A stretch of 64,000 bases of DNA from an uncultured Rhodospirillaceae bacterium (GTDB lineage Bacteria; Pseudomonadota; Alphaproteobacteria; Rhodospirillales; UBA2165), in assembly GCA_913020445.1 (NCBI GenBank), contig CAJWAR010000008.1, positions 38,475 to 102,474 of the forward strand, written 5' to 3'. The position numbers and the translations under genes were made by a program. Below, in pieces: positions 29,878 to 41,845 of this stretch. The notes beneath the pieces were generated by a model. That model was not told the origin of the DNA and did not search any database. It saw only the letters and a list, made by a program, of their open reading frames with translations. Numbering within the stretch: position 1 is the stretch's first letter; the number at the start of each line of letters is the position of its first letter.

Positions 29878-31359
29878 TTGCGATTAGCAGATTTATTGGT
29901 GGGATATGAATGGAAAAGCATGTCAGGTAGAGATTTTTTAGACACTGACATTTTAGGCATAACGGCTGATTCACGTCAGGTTGAACCGGGTTTTTTGTTC
30001 GCCGCATTATCCGGTGCCCAAGTTGATGGTACCACGTTTATTCCTGATGCGATCGCAGCAGGCGCCACTGCCCTTTTAGTTTCGCTTGAAGCTTATAAGG
30101 ATGGCCTCGCCGGTGATATTGATCCGGCCATCAGTCTGGTGCCGGATCGCAACCCGCGCCGCCGCTATGCCAAAATGGTGGGCCGGTTCTATCAGCCCCA
30201 GCCAGACCATATAGCCGCGGTAACCGGTACCAATGGAAAATCCTCGGTGGTAGAATTTGCCCGTCAGCTTTGGCAGGCTTGTGGCCAGACGGCAGCGAGT
30301 TTCGGTACCTTGGGTCTGGTTGCCCCGGGACGTGAAGAGAGCGGCAATTTGACCACGCCCGATCCGGCTGATCTCCATAAGACGCTTAACGAACTTGCTG
30401 AAAAAGGCGTCAGCCATGTCGCCGTTGAGGCGTCCAGCCACGGGCTCGATCAGTTCCGCCTTGATGGTGTCGAAGTGAATATCGCGGCTTTCACCAATCT
30501 TAGCCGCGATCATCTTGATTATCACGCGACTATGGATGAGTATTTCCAAGCCAAGCAGAGATTGTTCACCGAAGTGCTCGACCGCGACGGCGTTGCGATT
30601 ATCAACGCCGATGATGCGAAGGGTGACGAGCTTTCCGCTGAGGTGGCGAAACGCCGGACCCAGATCTTAAACTATGGGTACGGTGCCAGCGATATTGTGC
30701 TCAAAAAAGCTGAGCCGTTGCCGGATGGCCAACGCCTATCACTAACTGTGCTGGGTAAGCATGCCGAGCTGACCTTACCATTGATTGGCGGCTTCCAAAG
30801 TATGAATGCGCTGTGTGCCTTGGGCATTGTCCTGGCCGATGGTGCTGACCAAACTAAAGCGATCACTGGGCTTGAAGATCTTGCCGGTGTGCGCGGACGC
30901 CTTGAGCTGGCGGCCCGCCACACGAATGGCGCCGCCATCTATGTTGACTACGCTCATACCCCTGATGCTCTTGACCATGTTTTAACCGCGCTCAGACCTC
31001 ATACTGATAATAAACTGAAAGTCGTGTTTGGTTGCGGTGGTGACCGGGATCAAGGCAAGCGACCAGAGATGGGAGAGATCGCTGCCCGCCTCGCCGATGA
31101 CGTGATTGTAACCGATGACAATCCCAGGACCGAAGACGCCGCCTCCATTCGTGCCGAGATCATGCCTGCCTGCCCGGCGGCATTGGAAATTGGTGACCGC
31201 AAAGAAGCGATCTTTGCTGCAGTTAACGGGCTTGGCGAGGGCGATCTGTTGGTTATTGCCGGCAAAGGTCATGAGCAGGGTCAGATCATTGGTGAGGACG
31301 TGCTGCCGTTTGATGATGTTGAGATCGCGCGGCAAGCAGTTGAAGGGGGTAGGGTATGA
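29878..31359 (+). CDS. murE: UDP-N-acetylmuramoyl-tripeptide synthase
   Basis: AAVTGTNGKSSVVEFARQ, YVDYAHTPDALDHVL, TDDNPRTED; TTG start. Confidence 0.95.
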   Translation: MRLADLLVGYEWKSMSGRDFLDTDILGITADSRQVEPGFLFAALSGAQVDGTTFIPDAIAAGATALLVSLEAYKDGLAGDIDPAISLVPDRNPRRRYAKMVGRFYQPQPDHIAAVTGTNGKSSVVEFARQLWQACGQTAASFGTLGLVAPGREESGNLTTPDPADLHKTLNELAEKGVSHVAVEASSHGLDQFRLDGVEVNIAAFTNLSRDHLDYHATMDEYFQAKQRLFTEVLDRDGVAIINADDAKGDELSAEVAKRRTQILNYGYGASDIVLKKAEPLPDGQRLSLTVLGKHAELTLPLIGGFQSMNALCALGIVLADGADQTKAITGLEDLAGVRGRLELAARHTNGAAIYVDYAHTPDALDHVLTALRPHTDNKLKVVFGCGGDRDQGKRPEMGEIAARLADDVIVTDDNPRTEDAASIRAEIMPACPAALEIGDRKEAIFAAVNGLGEGDLLVIAGKGHEQGQIIGEDVLPFDDVEIARQAVEGGRV

Positions 31360-32789
31360 CCGACCTTCAACAACCGAGCGCACATTGGCAATCAAGCGAA
31401 GCAATTAATGCGACCGGCGGTATTTCAGCCATGGATTGGAACGCGACTGGCGTCTCTATTGATAGCCGGACGGTCGAGCAGGGTGATCTCTTTATCGCTA
31501 TTTCAGGGCCAAATTTTGACGGCCACGATTATGTCAAAAGCGCTTTGGAAAATGGTGCGGCAGCGGCGGTTGTTGCTCAAGAAATTGAAGCTGGTGCAGA
31601 TGCGCCATTGCTGAAGGTGAAAGATACGTTCGCCGCGCTCAACGATTTGGGCCGGGCGGGCCGTGATCGCTCAGTTGCCAAAATCATTGCGGTGACGGGC
31701 AGCGTCGGCAAGACCGGTGTCAAAGAGGCGCTGGGGCAATTGCTGTCGGGGCAAGGTCGGACCTCTTACAGCCGCGGCAGTTTCAACAATCAATTTGGTG
31801 TGCCGTTATCGCTCGCGCGGTTACCCCAAAATGCTAATTATGCCGTGTTTGAGCTTGGCATGAACCATGCCGGTGAGCTGACGCCGCTATCACAGATGGT
31901 CAGACCTATCGTCGCCATCGTGACGACCGTAGAGCCGGCGCATATCGAGTTTTTCTCTACGGTCGATGACATTGCCCGCGCCAAAGCTGAAATCTTTAAT
32001 GGCTTGGAGAAAGGCGGCACCGCCATTCTCAATCGGGACAATGAATATTTTGAACTGCTTGCAGATGCCGCCAATGCGGCAGGCGCCGGTAAAGTCATTG
32101 GCTTTGGGGCGCATGATGAGGCGCAATTTAAGCTTTTAGATTTTGTCTTGAAGTCAGGCGGCTCTACCGTCGAAGCTTCGTTCAACGGCTATCGCTTTAC
32201 CTATCAGCTGGCGATGCCGGGGCGTCATTGGGTGATGAATAGTTTGGCGGTGCTGGCCGCTGTCGAGGCGGTGGGTGCCGATGTCTTCGCTGCAGCGCGC
32301 GCCTTTGCTCAAATCAAACCACCGAAAAGCCGGGGTGAGCGCCATATCATTCCAGTTGGGGACGGCACGATTGAGCTGATCGATGACAGCTACAATGCCA
32401 GTCCGGTTTCAATCGCGGCGGCGCTGGAGGTTCTGGCTCAGACCGAGCTGGGGCCTTCAGGCCGCCGGATTGCCGCGCTCGGCGACATGCGGGAACTCGG
32501 CGACAAATCAGCTGATCTTCATCGCGGATTGGCCGCGCATGTAATCGCCGCTGGTGTTGATCTGGTTTACGCCGCTGGACCTGAGATGAAACATTTGTGT
32601 GACGCACTGCCCGAGACAATCGGTGTCGTTCACACACCTGACTCTGACCAGCTTATTCAGCCGCTGCTGGACGAAATTCAACCAGGCGATGTCGTCCTGG
32701 TCAAAGGCTCGGCGGGCTCGCTCATGGGCAAAGTCGTCGACGCTCTCAAAAAAAATGTTGACCGCAGGGAGACCTTAAATGCTGTTTAA
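31356..32789 (+). CDS. murF: UDP-N-acetylmuramoyl-tripeptide--D-alanyl-D-alanine ligase
   Basis: [45 protein letters not shown]. Confidence 0.95.
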   Translation: MTDLQQPSAHWQSSEAINATGGISAMDWNATGVSIDSRTVEQGDLFIAISGPNFDGHDYVKSALENGAAAAVVAQEIEAGADAPLLKVKDTFAALNDLGRAGRDRSVAKIIAVTGSVGKTGVKEALGQLLSGQGRTSYSRGSFNNQFGVPLSLARLPQNANYAVFELGMNHAGELTPLSQMVRPIVAIVTTVEPAHIEFFSTVDDIARAKAEIFNGLEKGGTAILNRDNEYFELLADAANAAGAGKVIGFGAHDEAQFKLLDFVLKSGGSTVEASFNGYRFTYQLAMPGRHWVMNSLAVLAAVEAVGADVFAAARAFAQIKPPKSRGERHIIPVGDGTIELIDDSYNASPVSIAAALEVLAQTELGPSGRRIAALGDMRELGDKSADLHRGLAAHVIAAGVDLVYAAGPEMKHLCDALPETIGVVHTPDSDQLIQPLLDEIQPGDVVLVKGSAGSLMGKVVDALKKNVDRRETLNAV

Positions 32790-33867
32790 CACCCTTGCAC
32801 AATTTGCCGATCAATTCGCCTTTTTGAACCTGTTTCGCTATATCACGTTCAGGACCGGCGGCGCCATGATGACGGCCTTGGTTGTCAGTTTTATCTGCGG
32901 ACCGATCATCATCAACTGGCTCAAAGTCCATCAGAAAAAAGGCCAGCCGATTCGCGAGGATGGACCGGAAGGCCATCTGATCTCCAAGGTCGGCACGCCA
33001 ACCATGGGAGGTTTTATGATATTGTTGGCGCTGGTGGTTTCAACGCTGCTATGGGCTGATCTGCGTAACGGTTATATCTGGGCAGCACTTGGCGTGACCG
33101 TCGGCTATGGCATGATCGGTTTCATTGATGACTACATTAAGGTAACCCGGCAGAATTCAACCGGCCTGCCGGGTAAGTTTAAAATACTGCTGCAGATATT
33201 TATCGCCGTCGCAGCAACGCTTTATATCATGAGCCTGACCCGTGATCCGTTATCGACCTCGTTGGCTATTCCGTTTTTCAAAACTGTGCTGATTGATCTT
33301 GGCTGGTTCTTTGTAGCGTTCTCTTGTTTGGTGATTGTCGGTACCTCTAATGCCGTCAATTTAACCGATGGTCTGGATGGCTTGGCGATTGGCCCGGTGA
33401 TGATTGCGACAGCGGTGTTCGCGTTGATCGCTTACGTTATTGGTAACTCGGTTTTTTCGAGCTATCTGCAACTCAACTATGTGCCGGGCGCAGGCGAGCT
33501 TTCCATTTTCTGTGGTGCGCTGATCGGCGCCGGCCTAGGCTTCCTCTGGTATAACGCGCCGCCGGCCATGGTTTTTATGGGTGATACGGGCTCTCTCGCG
33601 ATGGGCGGAGCGCTGGGTTCAGTGGCCGTGATCACCAAACACGAATTGGTGCTGGCTATCGTTGGCGGCTTGTTCGTGTTGGAAACGGTGTCGGTCATTG
33701 TTCAAGTCATCTCCTTCAAGTTGACCGGTAAACGCGTTTTCGCCATGGCGCCACTGCATCATCATTTTGAGAAAAAAGGCTGGGCTGAGCCGACCATTGT
33801 TATTCGATTTTGGATCATTGCGGTAATCCTGGCTATTGCCGGGCTTGCAACCCTGAAACTGAGGTAA
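32779..33867 (+). CDS. mraY: Phospho-N-acetylmuramoyl-pentapeptide-transferase
   Basis: [53 protein letters not shown]. Confidence 0.97.
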   Translation: MLFNTLAQFADQFAFLNLFRYITFRTGGAMMTALVVSFICGPIIINWLKVHQKKGQPIREDGPEGHLISKVGTPTMGGFMILLALVVSTLLWADLRNGYIWAALGVTVGYGMIGFIDDYIKVTRQNSTGLPGKFKILLQIFIAVAATLYIMSLTRDPLSTSLAIPFFKTVLIDLGWFFVAFSCLVIVGTSNAVNLTDGLDGLAIGPVMIATAVFALIAYVIGNSVFSSYLQLNYVPGAGELSIFCGALIGAGLGFLWYNAPPAMVFMGDTGSLAMGGALGSVAVITKHELVLAIVGGLFVLETVSVIVQVISFKLTGKRVFAMAPLHHHFEKKGWAEPTIVIRFWIIAVILAIAGLATLKLR

Positions 33868-33875
33868 ATAGACAA

Positions 33876-35258
33876 GTGATTAACGTAACCTCTTTTGACA
33901 ACAAGCCAGTCGCCGTTATGGGGCTCGGCCGCTCCGGCCTCTCGGCTGTCCGCGCCTTGGCGGCAGGAGGAGCGGAGGTTTGGGCGTGGGATGATAGGGA
34001 GGCGACCCGCAGCAAAGCGGTTGAAGCGGGTGTTTCGCTGACCGATCTTTATCAAAGTGACTGGTCTCAGTTAGACACCTTGGTGTTAAGTCCCGGTATA
34101 CCGGATCAATTTCCGGAGCCTCATGAAATCGCCAACCGCGCTCGAGACGCAGGCTGTGAAATTATTTGCGATGTAGATTTATTGGCGCGGGAAGTGGCGG
34201 CGGCTCGATTTGTCGGCGTGTCCGGTACTAATGGCAAGTCAACCACGACGGCGCTCATTGGTCATATCTTGAATCAAGCCGGGCGGTCAGTGGAAATTGG
34301 CGGCAATTACGGCGTCCCTGCCTTGGAATTAGCGCCCCTCGGTGAAGACGGCACTTATGTGCTGGAGCTGTCGTCTTATCAATTAGAGCGCATCCCCTCG
34401 GTCCGTCTGGATGTTGCGGTGCTGCTTAATATTTCACCGGATCATCTCGACCGTCACGGTGGTCTGGATGGCTATGTCGCCGCCAAGCGCATATTGTTCG
34501 AGCGCACTAAAGAGGGCGGCCAAACGATCATCGGCATGGAAGATTCTCATTGCCGCGGCATGTCGTTGGAATTGATGATTGACCGAGGCGGCAAAGGTAT
34601 CGTGCCGATCTCGGGCAGCGCTCGCACTCCGGGCGGTGTGTATGTTGATAACGGAACGCTGATTGACGATCTCGAAAATCAGCAAAATTCGATTTTGGAT
34701 TTGCGGTCGGTTTCGACCTTGCCGGGTGGGCATAATTGGCAAAACGCGGCGGCAGCCTATGCGGCGGCGCGGGCAGCCGAAATCGAGCCTGATAAAATCG
34801 CTCAAGCGATCCAATCGTTTGCCGGTCTGCCGCATCGTCAGGAATTGATCTGCGAGATCAATGGCGTTGCCTATATCAATGACAGTAAAGCTACTAATAC
34901 GGAAGCCGCCGCCAAGGCGCTGTTGTGCTGCGACAATATTCACTGGATTGCCGGTGGTCAGTTTAAAGAAGAGAATCTCGGTGCCATCGAACAGATGTTG
35001 CCGCAAGTTAAACACGCTTATCTCATTGGCGAGGCGCAAGTTCAGCTGGCCGGACTTATCGGCTCCAATGTTCCTTCCAGCTCATGTGGTGATCTGGAAA
35101 CAGCTCTTATGGCGGCTCATCAAGCTGCCCAAGAAGCGGGGAATGGTACGGTCCTGTTGTCACCGGCTTGTGCTTCTTTTGATCAATTCACCGATTTTGA
35201 ACAACGCGGCGACACGTTCCGTGATCTCGTCAATAAGCTAGAGAGGGGCGATGCATGA
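33876..35258 (+). CDS. murD: UDP-N-acetylmuramoylalanine--D-glutamate ligase
   Basis: AVMGLGRSGLSAVRAL, GVSGTNGKSTTTALIGH; probable GTG start at 33876 after mraY stop. Confidence 0.94.
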   Translation: MINVTSFDNKPVAVMGLGRSGLSAVRALAAGGAEVWAWDDREATRSKAVEAGVSLTDLYQSDWSQLDTLVLSPGIPDQFPEPHEIANRARDAGCEIICDVDLLAREVAAARFVGVSGTNGKSTTTALIGHILNQAGRSVEIGGNYGVPALELAPLGEDGTYVLELSSYQLERIPSVRLDVAVLLNISPDHLDRHGGLDGYVAAKRILFERTKEGGQTIIGMEDSHCRGMSLELMIDRGGKGIVPISGSARTPGGVYVDNGTLIDDLENQQNSILDLRSVSTLPGGHNWQNAAAAYAAARAAEIEPDKIAQAIQSFAGLPHRQELICEINGVAYINDSKATNTEAAAKALLCCDNIHWIAGGQFKEENLGAIEQMLPQVKHAYLIGEAQVQLAGLIGSNVPSSSCGDLETALMAAHQAAQEAGNGTVLLSPACASFDQFTDFEQRGDTFRDLVNKLERGDA

Positions 35259-36421
35259 ATACGACATTCTCCCGCACCGATGAAAGTCTCTTTGGCCGTT
35301 GGTGGTGGACGATTGATCGTTGGATGATCGCGGCGATCATTGCCATATTGGCGATGGGGGCGATTTTAGCTCTTGCTGCCAGCCCGGCAGTTGCGGAACG
35401 CATCGGGCTTGATACTTTTTACTTCGCCCAACGTCAGTTTATTGTTCTGCCATTTGTCTTAATAGTCATGTTTGCGGTGTCACTGTTGAACCGCAGCGGT
35501 GTTCGCCAATTCGCTGTCATCTGTTTTGGCCTGGCAGTGTTGTTAATGATTTATACGCTGATGGACGGCACTGAGATCAAGGGCGCCACCCGCTGGGTGA
35601 CATTCGCCGGTTTTTCCATCCAGCCATCCGAATTTGTCAAACCGAGTTTTGCCATTATTGCCGCCTGGATGTTTTCAGCTTGGCGGCTCAAAGAAGATTT
35701 CCCGGGCTATATGGTTGCAGTGGGCTTGTATCTTACGGTTGTTGCCTTGTTACTCATGCAGCCGGATGTCGGTATGGCAATTTTGGTCAGCGTCGTTTGG
35801 GGTGTTCAGTTTTTCCTGGCTGGCCTGCCAATGCTGCTGGTTTTGGCGATCGGCATCATTTTTATATCCGGTGGTTTTGCCGCCTATTTTAATTTTGAAC
35901 ATGTGCAAAGCCGTATCGACCGCTTTTTTGATCCGGCGAGCACCGAGGCCTATCAGGTCATGCGGTCGCTCGAAGCCTTTCGCAATGGCGGTGTTTTTGG
36001 CCGGGGGCCCGGTGAAGGACATGTTAAAGAAGTGCTGCCGGATGCCCATGCTGACTTTATCTTCGCCGTCGCCGGTGAAGAATTTGGCCTCGTCATGACA
36101 CTGCTGATTGTTGGCCTGTTTTTGTTCGTTGTGCTTCGCGGTTTCGCTCGTGCGTTCAAGGAAACCGATCTTTTTGTTCAGCTCGCTGTTGCCGGATTGC
36201 TGGTTCAATTCGGCTTGCAGGCAATCATCAATATGGCCTCAACGCTGAACCTGATGCCGACCAAAGGCATGACGCTGCCGTTTATTTCCTATGGTGGGTC
36301 ATCGATGCTGGCGCTGGCGATTGGTCTCGGCATGGTATTGGCGCTGACTCGCGAGCGGCCAGGACAGGAAAACGCCTGGCGTGATCTCGGTGGCAGGGAT
36401 ATGGGAGGGCGCCTGATATAA
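35255..36421 (+). CDS. ftsW: Lipid II polymerase FtsW (SEDS)
   Basis: Polytopic; GATRWVTFAGFSIQPSEFVKP, FGRGPGEGHVKEVLPDAHADFIFAV, LPFISYGGSSML. Confidence 0.95.
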   Translation: MNTTFSRTDESLFGRWWWTIDRWMIAAIIAILAMGAILALAASPAVAERIGLDTFYFAQRQFIVLPFVLIVMFAVSLLNRSGVRQFAVICFGLAVLLMIYTLMDGTEIKGATRWVTFAGFSIQPSEFVKPSFAIIAAWMFSAWRLKEDFPGYMVAVGLYLTVVALLLMQPDVGMAILVSVVWGVQFFLAGLPMLLVLAIGIIFISGGFAAYFNFEHVQSRIDRFFDPASTEAYQVMRSLEAFRNGGVFGRGPGEGHVKEVLPDAHADFIFAVAGEEFGLVMTLLIVGLFLFVVLRGFARAFKETDLFVQLAVAGLLVQFGLQAIINMASTLNLMPTKGMTLPFISYGGSSMLALAIGLGMVLALTRERPGQENAWRDLGGRDMGGRLI

Positions 36422-37587
36422 TGGCCAATTCTCCCGCCAAACCTCTTATTGTGTTAGCTGCCGGCGGTACCGGTGGCCATGTTTTCCCCGCCGAAGCTTT
36501 AGCCGCTGAGCTCAACAGTCGAGGGTATCAACTGGCTCTCGTTACCGATCGGCGTGGTGGCGAATTGAGCGGCCGTTTAGGTGAGCTTGAAACGCATCGC
36601 GTGCGCGCCGGCGGCATTGCCGGCAAAGGTGTTTTTGCCCGCATTCTAAGCGCGTGTGAACTTTTAATTGGTACTGTGCAGGCGTGGTTCCTATTGCGCC
36701 GATTAAAGCCGGCCGTGGTCGTTGGCTTTGGCGGCTATGCATCGGTGCCGACAATGCTGGCGGCGGCTTATTCCGGCACCAAGGCCGCAATCCACGAACA
36801 AAACGCCGTGCTGGGACGGGCCAATCGCCTGCTCGCCAGTCGGGTTGAGACAATCGCCACATCATTCGAGAAAGTTTCCGCCATTCCGGAAGATGCCAAA
36901 CCAAATGTTATTGTTACCGGTATGCCGGTGCGCCCAGCGGTCACGTCGGTTAGGGATCGCACCTATCCCGAACTGGCAGGAGAGGGCGAAATCAACTTAG
37001 CTGTTTTCGGTGGCAGTCAGGGCGCTCGTATTTTTAGTGAAGTGGTGCCGGAGGCGATGAAACGGCTTGATGAAAATCTCCGCCACCGTATCAGAATTAC
37101 CCAGCAGAGCCGCCCGGAAGATATCGAGCAAGCAAAAGCGGCCTATAGCGCCATCGAAGTTGAAGCGGAATTATCGACTTTCTTTAATGACGTACCAATT
37201 CGTATAGCTGATGCTCATCTGGTGATTTGCCGGTCCGGCGCGTCTTCAATTGCTGAACTGACAACAATTGGGCGGCCGGCGATATTCGTGCCCTATCGCC
37301 ATGCGGTCGACGATCATCAATCAAGAAACGCCCATGCAGTTGATGAGGTCGGCGGCGGCTGGCTTATCCCCGAAGATGCCTTTACCGACGTCGTGCTGGC
37401 GGAGCGTTTGGCCGCGCTTTTCGCCATCCCGCGCATGCTCGAAAACGCCGCCGCAGCAGCAAAATCCGCCGGCGTGCCGGATGCTGCTGCCCGTCTTGCC
37501 GATATGGTGGTTGATCTCATGCCCAATGGTAACGGCAAAAGTGATCCCGATACCCCCGATAGCAATGACCAAAGGGCGGCGGCATGA
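36421..37587 (+). CDS. murG: MurG glycosyltransferase
   Basis: [40 protein letters not shown]. Confidence 0.96.
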   Translation: MANSPAKPLIVLAAGGTGGHVFPAEALAAELNSRGYQLALVTDRRGGELSGRLGELETHRVRAGGIAGKGVFARILSACELLIGTVQAWFLLRRLKPAVVVGFGGYASVPTMLAAAYSGTKAAIHEQNAVLGRANRLLASRVETIATSFEKVSAIPEDAKPNVIVTGMPVRPAVTSVRDRTYPELAGEGEINLAVFGGSQGARIFSEVVPEAMKRLDENLRHRIRITQQSRPEDIEQAKAAYSAIEVEAELSTFFNDVPIRIADAHLVICRSGASSIAELTTIGRPAIFVPYRHAVDDHQSRNAHAVDEVGGGWLIPEDAFTDVVLAERLAALFAIPRMLENAAAAAKSAGVPDAAARLADMVVDLMPNGNGKSDPDTPDSNDQRAAA

Positions 37588-39017
37588 GGGGACTTCCACT
37601 TGATCTTGGCACCATTCATTTTGTCGGCATCGGCGGCATCGGTATGAGCGGTATCGCCGAAGTGCTGCATAATCTTGGTTATGCGGTGCAGGGCAGTGAC
37701 ATGGCGGAAGGGGCCAATGTTGTCCGCTTAAGAGAACTCGGCATTGATGTCAAAGTCGGCCATACCGAAGAAAATTTGGGTAAGGCGGAAGTTGTCGTAA
37801 TTTCATCAGCTGTTAAAGCGGGTAATCCGGAATTGGAAGCTGCCCGCCAACGCCTCATGCCGGTGGTGCGCAGGGCCGAAATGCTGGGTGAGCTCATGCG
37901 TCTCAAATGGTCCATCGCGGTCGGCGGTACCCATGGCAAAACGACAACCACATCTTTGGTGGCTGCTCTGTTGGAAGCGGCTGAGATGGACCCGACCGTC
38001 ATCAATGGCGGCATTATTAATGCCTGGGGAACCAATGCGCGGCTTGGTGATGGTGATTGGCTGGTCGCGGAGGCAGATGAATCGGATGGTACTTTTGTCA
38101 AATTGCCGTCGACCATCGCCGTTGTCACCAATATCGACAGCGAACACATGGATCATTATGGCTCGTTCGATGCGTTGCGCGATGCCTTTGTCACCTTTGT
38201 CGAGCAAATTCCGTTTTATGGTTTCGCCGCTCTCTGTATCGATGATGCCGAAGTACAGGCGTTGATTCCGCGTGTCTCTGATCGCAAAATAATCACTTAT
38301 GGCGAGTCACCTCAGGCCGACATTCGCATCGCCAATATTGAGGCGTCCAGGGACGACTCCAGCTTCGATATCGTCATTGCGGATCGTAAATCAGGCGAAG
38401 AACGCGCCATCGAAAAACTGCAGCTGCCGATGGTGGGCGGGCACAATATTCTAAATGCTGCGGCTGCCATCAGTATTGCCCTGGAAATGGGTATTGCCGA
38501 TGATCTGATCCGCGAAGGCCTGGCTAATTTTGGCGGGGTTAAGCGGCGTTTCACCAAAACCGGCGAGGTCGACGGCATTTCGATCATTGACGATTATGGC
38601 CATCATCCGGTGGAGATTTCCGCCGTGCTTGAAGCCGCCCGTACGGCAACACCGGAAGGCCGGGTCATGGCCGTCGTGCAGCCCCATCGCTACTCACGCC
38701 TGCAGGATTTGTTTGAGGATTTTTGCACCTGTTTCAACAATGCCGACATTGTTGTTGTCGCTGACATCTATGCTGCCGGTGAGACAGCCATTGAAGACGT
38801 AAGCCGGGATAGTTTGGTTGAAGGTTTGCGCTCCCATGGCCACCGTATGGTGATCCCTTTAGAACAAGCGGCAGACCTCGCCGGGCTCGCCAACGAACAT
38901 ATGAACTCCGGTGATATGGTGGTTTGCTTAGGCGCCGGTAATATCACGGCGTGGGCCAATAGCCTGCCGGATGAGCTTGCCGAATTGCGCGGACTTAACA
39001 AAGAGGTGGCTGGATGA
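37584..39017 (+). CDS. murC: UDP-N-acetylmuramate--L-alanine ligase
   Basis: [44 protein letters not shown]. Confidence 0.96.
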   Translation: MRGLPLDLGTIHFVGIGGIGMSGIAEVLHNLGYAVQGSDMAEGANVVRLRELGIDVKVGHTEENLGKAEVVVISSAVKAGNPELEAARQRLMPVVRRAEMLGELMRLKWSIAVGGTHGKTTTTSLVAALLEAAEMDPTVINGGIINAWGTNARLGDGDWLVAEADESDGTFVKLPSTIAVVTNIDSEHMDHYGSFDALRDAFVTFVEQIPFYGFAALCIDDAEVQALIPRVSDRKIITYGESPQADIRIANIEASRDDSSFDIVIADRKSGEERAIEKLQLPMVGGHNILNAAAAISIALEMGIADDLIREGLANFGGVKRRFTKTGEVDGISIIDDYGHHPVEISAVLEAARTATPEGRVMAVVQPHRYSRLQDLFEDFCTCFNNADIVVVADIYAAGETAIEDVSRDSLVEGLRSHGHRMVIPLEQAADLAGLANEHMNSGDMVVCLGAGNITAWANSLPDELAELRGLNKEVAG

Positions 39018-39961
39018 TGGCTGCTCTTAAGTTCACCGATGGATTGCTGGCCAGACTACCGGCCGTGAGAGGACGATTGAAGGAGAATGCCGAACTCGCC
39101 AAATCGACATGGTTCCGGGTAGGTGGGCCAGCCGAAGTGATGTTCCAGCCACGTGACCTCGATGATTTAGTCAATTTTCTGACCGTTAAGCCTGATGACG
39201 TGCCGATAACGGTGATTGGCATCGGCTCGAACTTGATGGTGCGCGACGGCGGTGTGCCGGGTGTTGTCATCAGGCTGGGTGAAGTGTTTACCGACATTTC
39301 GGTCGATGGGTTGGAGATTACCGCTGGCGGCGGCGTATCCAATCTCAGGCTTGCTAATGCAGCGCGAGATGCCGGTGTTAAAGGTTTTGAGTTCTTGACC
39401 GGTATTCCGGGCGCCGTCGGTGGTGCGCTGCGCATGAATGCCGGCGCCTATGGTGCTGAAACCAAGGACATTGTGCAAAGCGTTAAGGCGATTGATGAAC
39501 GCGGTCAAATTATCGATCTTTCGCTCAAAGACATGAAATTTAGCTATCGTCACTCCGATGCGCCGAGCAATTTAATTTTTGTCGAAGGCCGGTTCAAAGG
39601 CGAAACCGGCACGCCGGCGGGTATCGGGGCAAGGATGAAATCCATCCGGACGCAGCGTGAGCAATCCCAGCCGATTAAAACACCGACCGGTGGCTCAACC
39701 TTCACCAATCCGCCAGATGCCAAAGCCTGGGAGCTCATTGATCAAGCGGGCTGCCGCGGCCTCATGCGGGGCGGCGCGGTGGTCTCTGAAAAACACTGCA
39801 ATTTTTTGATTAATACCGGCTCAGCTACGGCGGCTGATCTTGAAGGTCTTGGTGAAGAAGTCCGCCGCCGGGTGTTCGAAAACAGTGGCGTAAAATTGGA
39901 ATGGGAAATTCGCCGCATCGGCGTGTCCGGTAATCCAAGCGTAGAGGAGTTCTCCTCATGA
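39014..39961 (+). CDS. murB: UDP-N-acetylenolpyruvoylglucosamine reductase
   Basis: [42 protein letters not shown]. Confidence 0.95.
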   Translation: MMAALKFTDGLLARLPAVRGRLKENAELAKSTWFRVGGPAEVMFQPRDLDDLVNFLTVKPDDVPITVIGIGSNLMVRDGGVPGVVIRLGEVFTDISVDGLEITAGGGVSNLRLANAARDAGVKGFEFLTGIPGAVGGALRMNAGAYGAETKDIVQSVKAIDERGQIIDLSLKDMKFSYRHSDAPSNLIFVEGRFKGETGTPAGIGARMKSIRTQREQSQPIKTPTGGSTFTNPPDAKAWELIDQAGCRGLMRGGAVVSEKHCNFLINTGSATAADLEGLGEEVRRRVFENSGVKLEWEIRRIGVSGNPSVEEFSS

Positions 39962-40857
39962 CGCGTCATGTTGCGGTTCTCATGGGCGGTTGGTCGGCTG
40001 AACGGGAAGTGTCGCTGGTCAGTGGCGCAGCGGTCAGTAATGCGTTGGCCGAAGCAAACTATCGCGTGACCTCGATTGATGTGCAGCGTGATGTTGGCGC
40101 GCTCTTGACCCGGCTCTATCCCAAACCGGATGCCGTCTTCAATGCCCTGCATGGCCGTTATGGTGAAGATGGCTGCGTGCAAGGACTGCTCAATATTCTT
40201 GATATTCCATATACCCATTCGGGTGTGCTGGCGTCGGCTTTGGCAATGGATAAGCCAATGGCGAAATCAATCTATGAAGCAGCAGGGATAAAAGTAGCCG
40301 AACATAAAATTGTCAGCCGTGAAGAGCTTATCGCCGGCGTCATGAAGCCGCCATTTGTCGTCAAACCGTACAACGAAGGCTCCAGCGTTGGTGTTCACAT
40401 TGTCATGGAAGGCGATAATTACGAGCCAAGCGAAAAAGAATGGAGCTTTGGCCGAACCGTGATGGTCGAGAAATTTATCCCCGGGCGGGAACTCACCGTG
40501 TCCGTCATGGGTAACGAAGCCCTGGCGGTCACCGAAATCACCACCGGTCACAGCTTCTATGATTATGACGCTAAATATGCCGAAGGTGGCTCGCAGCACC
40601 AAGTGCCCGCCGATATTCCTCAAGATGCTTATGACGAAGCGATGCGAATCTCGGTGTTGGCCCATCAATGCCTAGGCTGCCGCGGTGTCTCGCGTGCGGA
40701 TATCCGTTATGACGGCAGTGATCTTTATATGCTGGAAATTAATACTCAGCCTGGCATGACACCGACATCTCTGGTGCCGGAACAAGCGGCGCACGCAAAT
40801 ATTTCGTTTAACGAGTTGGTAAGTTGGTTAGTGGAGAATGCAACCACTGATGAATAA
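39958..40857 (+). CDS. ddl: D-alanine--D-alanine ligase
   Basis: VLMGGWSAEREVSLVSG, FNALHGRYGEDGCVQG, EINTQPGMTPTSLVPEQA. Confidence 0.95.
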   Translation: MTRHVAVLMGGWSAEREVSLVSGAAVSNALAEANYRVTSIDVQRDVGALLTRLYPKPDAVFNALHGRYGEDGCVQGLLNILDIPYTHSGVLASALAMDKPMAKSIYEAAGIKVAEHKIVSREELIAGVMKPPFVVKPYNEGSSVGVHIVMEGDNYEPSEKEWSFGRTVMVEKFIPGRELTVSVMGNEALAVTEITTGHSFYDYDAKYAEGGSQHQVPADIPQDAYDEAMRISVLAHQCLGCRGVSRADIRYDGSDLYMLEINTQPGMTPTSLVPEQAAHANISFNELVSWLVENATTDE

Positions 40858-40869
40858 TGGTGATACATA

Positions 40870-41835
40870 ATGGCATGGTTTGGCAAATCCGATGCCGCCA
40901 CTAAAAAGGCAAAAAAGGCGAGCTTGGGGCGCGGTCAAAAACGACGGCGCGTGAAGCCGCTGTGGCGTGGTCCACTATTTGTTGCCGGCTTTGTGCTGGC
41001 TCTTGCCGGCAGCGCGAGTGCAACTGGTTGGTGGGTCTGGCAAAGTGGCTGGGTGCAGACGACGTCCGAGCGTGCCAGATGGATGATTATCGCCGGTGCC
41101 GCAAAAACCGGCTTCTCGGTGCGCGAGATATTTGTTGAGGGCCGCTTCGAAACACCGCGGAAAAGCCTTTTGAAGGCCTTGCGACTTGAGCGCGGCGCGC
41201 CGATCCTGGCTTTTGATCCGCAAGCGGCGCGAGAGCGGGTTGAGGCGCTGCCTTGGGTGCGCCAAGCGGTGATCGAGCGGCAATTACCGGATGTTGTCCA
41301 TCTGCAGTTGAATGAACGCCGGCCGATGGCACTGTGGCAGCGCGGTGGAAAATTCTCGCTCATCGATACCAATGGTGAGTTGATCCCACTGAAAGATGTC
41401 AGCAATTACACCAATCTAATAGTCGTGATTGGTAAAGATGCACCGCGTCACGCGGCGGTGCTGTTTGAAGTGCTGGCAACAGAACCAAAATTAGCGGGCC
41501 GGGTTAAGGCAGCGGTCCGGGTCGGCGCACGCCGCTGGAATCTTCATCTCAATAACAAGATTAAAATACAGCTGCCGGAAGATGATCCTGGCGCCGCCTG
41601 GAGCCATTTGGCCGAACTCGATCAAAAACATGCATTACTGGCCCGCAACTTAATCAGCGTGGATTTGCGCCTGGCCGACCGGATTGTCATCCGTAAAGTT
41701 AAAAAAGGCACGCCGGATGAAAAATTCGATATCGTGCCAAATTTACCAAAAAGAAAGCAGCAACCAAAAACCCGGCCGTTCAATCGCCCCAACCGGCACC
41801 CCGGCGGCAGGTTGATCAGCGAAAGAGATACGTAA
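40870..41835 (+). CDS. ftsQ: Cell division protein FtsQ
   Basis: Single TM, POTRA-like FSVREIFVEGRFETPRKSLLKAL, position between ddl and ftsA. Confidence 0.88.
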   Translation: MAWFGKSDAATKKAKKASLGRGQKRRRVKPLWRGPLFVAGFVLALAGSASATGWWVWQSGWVQTTSERARWMIIAGAAKTGFSVREIFVEGRFETPRKSLLKALRLERGAPILAFDPQAARERVEALPWVRQAVIERQLPDVVHLQLNERRPMALWQRGGKFSLIDTNGELIPLKDVSNYTNLIVVIGKDAPRHAAVLFEVLATEPKLAGRVKAAVRVGARRWNLHLNNKIKIQLPEDDPGAAWSHLAELDQKHALLARNLISVDLRLADRIVIRKVKKGTPDEKFDIVPNLPKRKQQPKTRPFNRPNRHPGGRLISERDT

Positions 41836-41845
41836 AGTTTAATTA

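Noticed and set aside
34434-35039. 201-aa minus-strand ORF opposite murD
   Set aside because: Shadow of MurD; composition typical of antisense translation.
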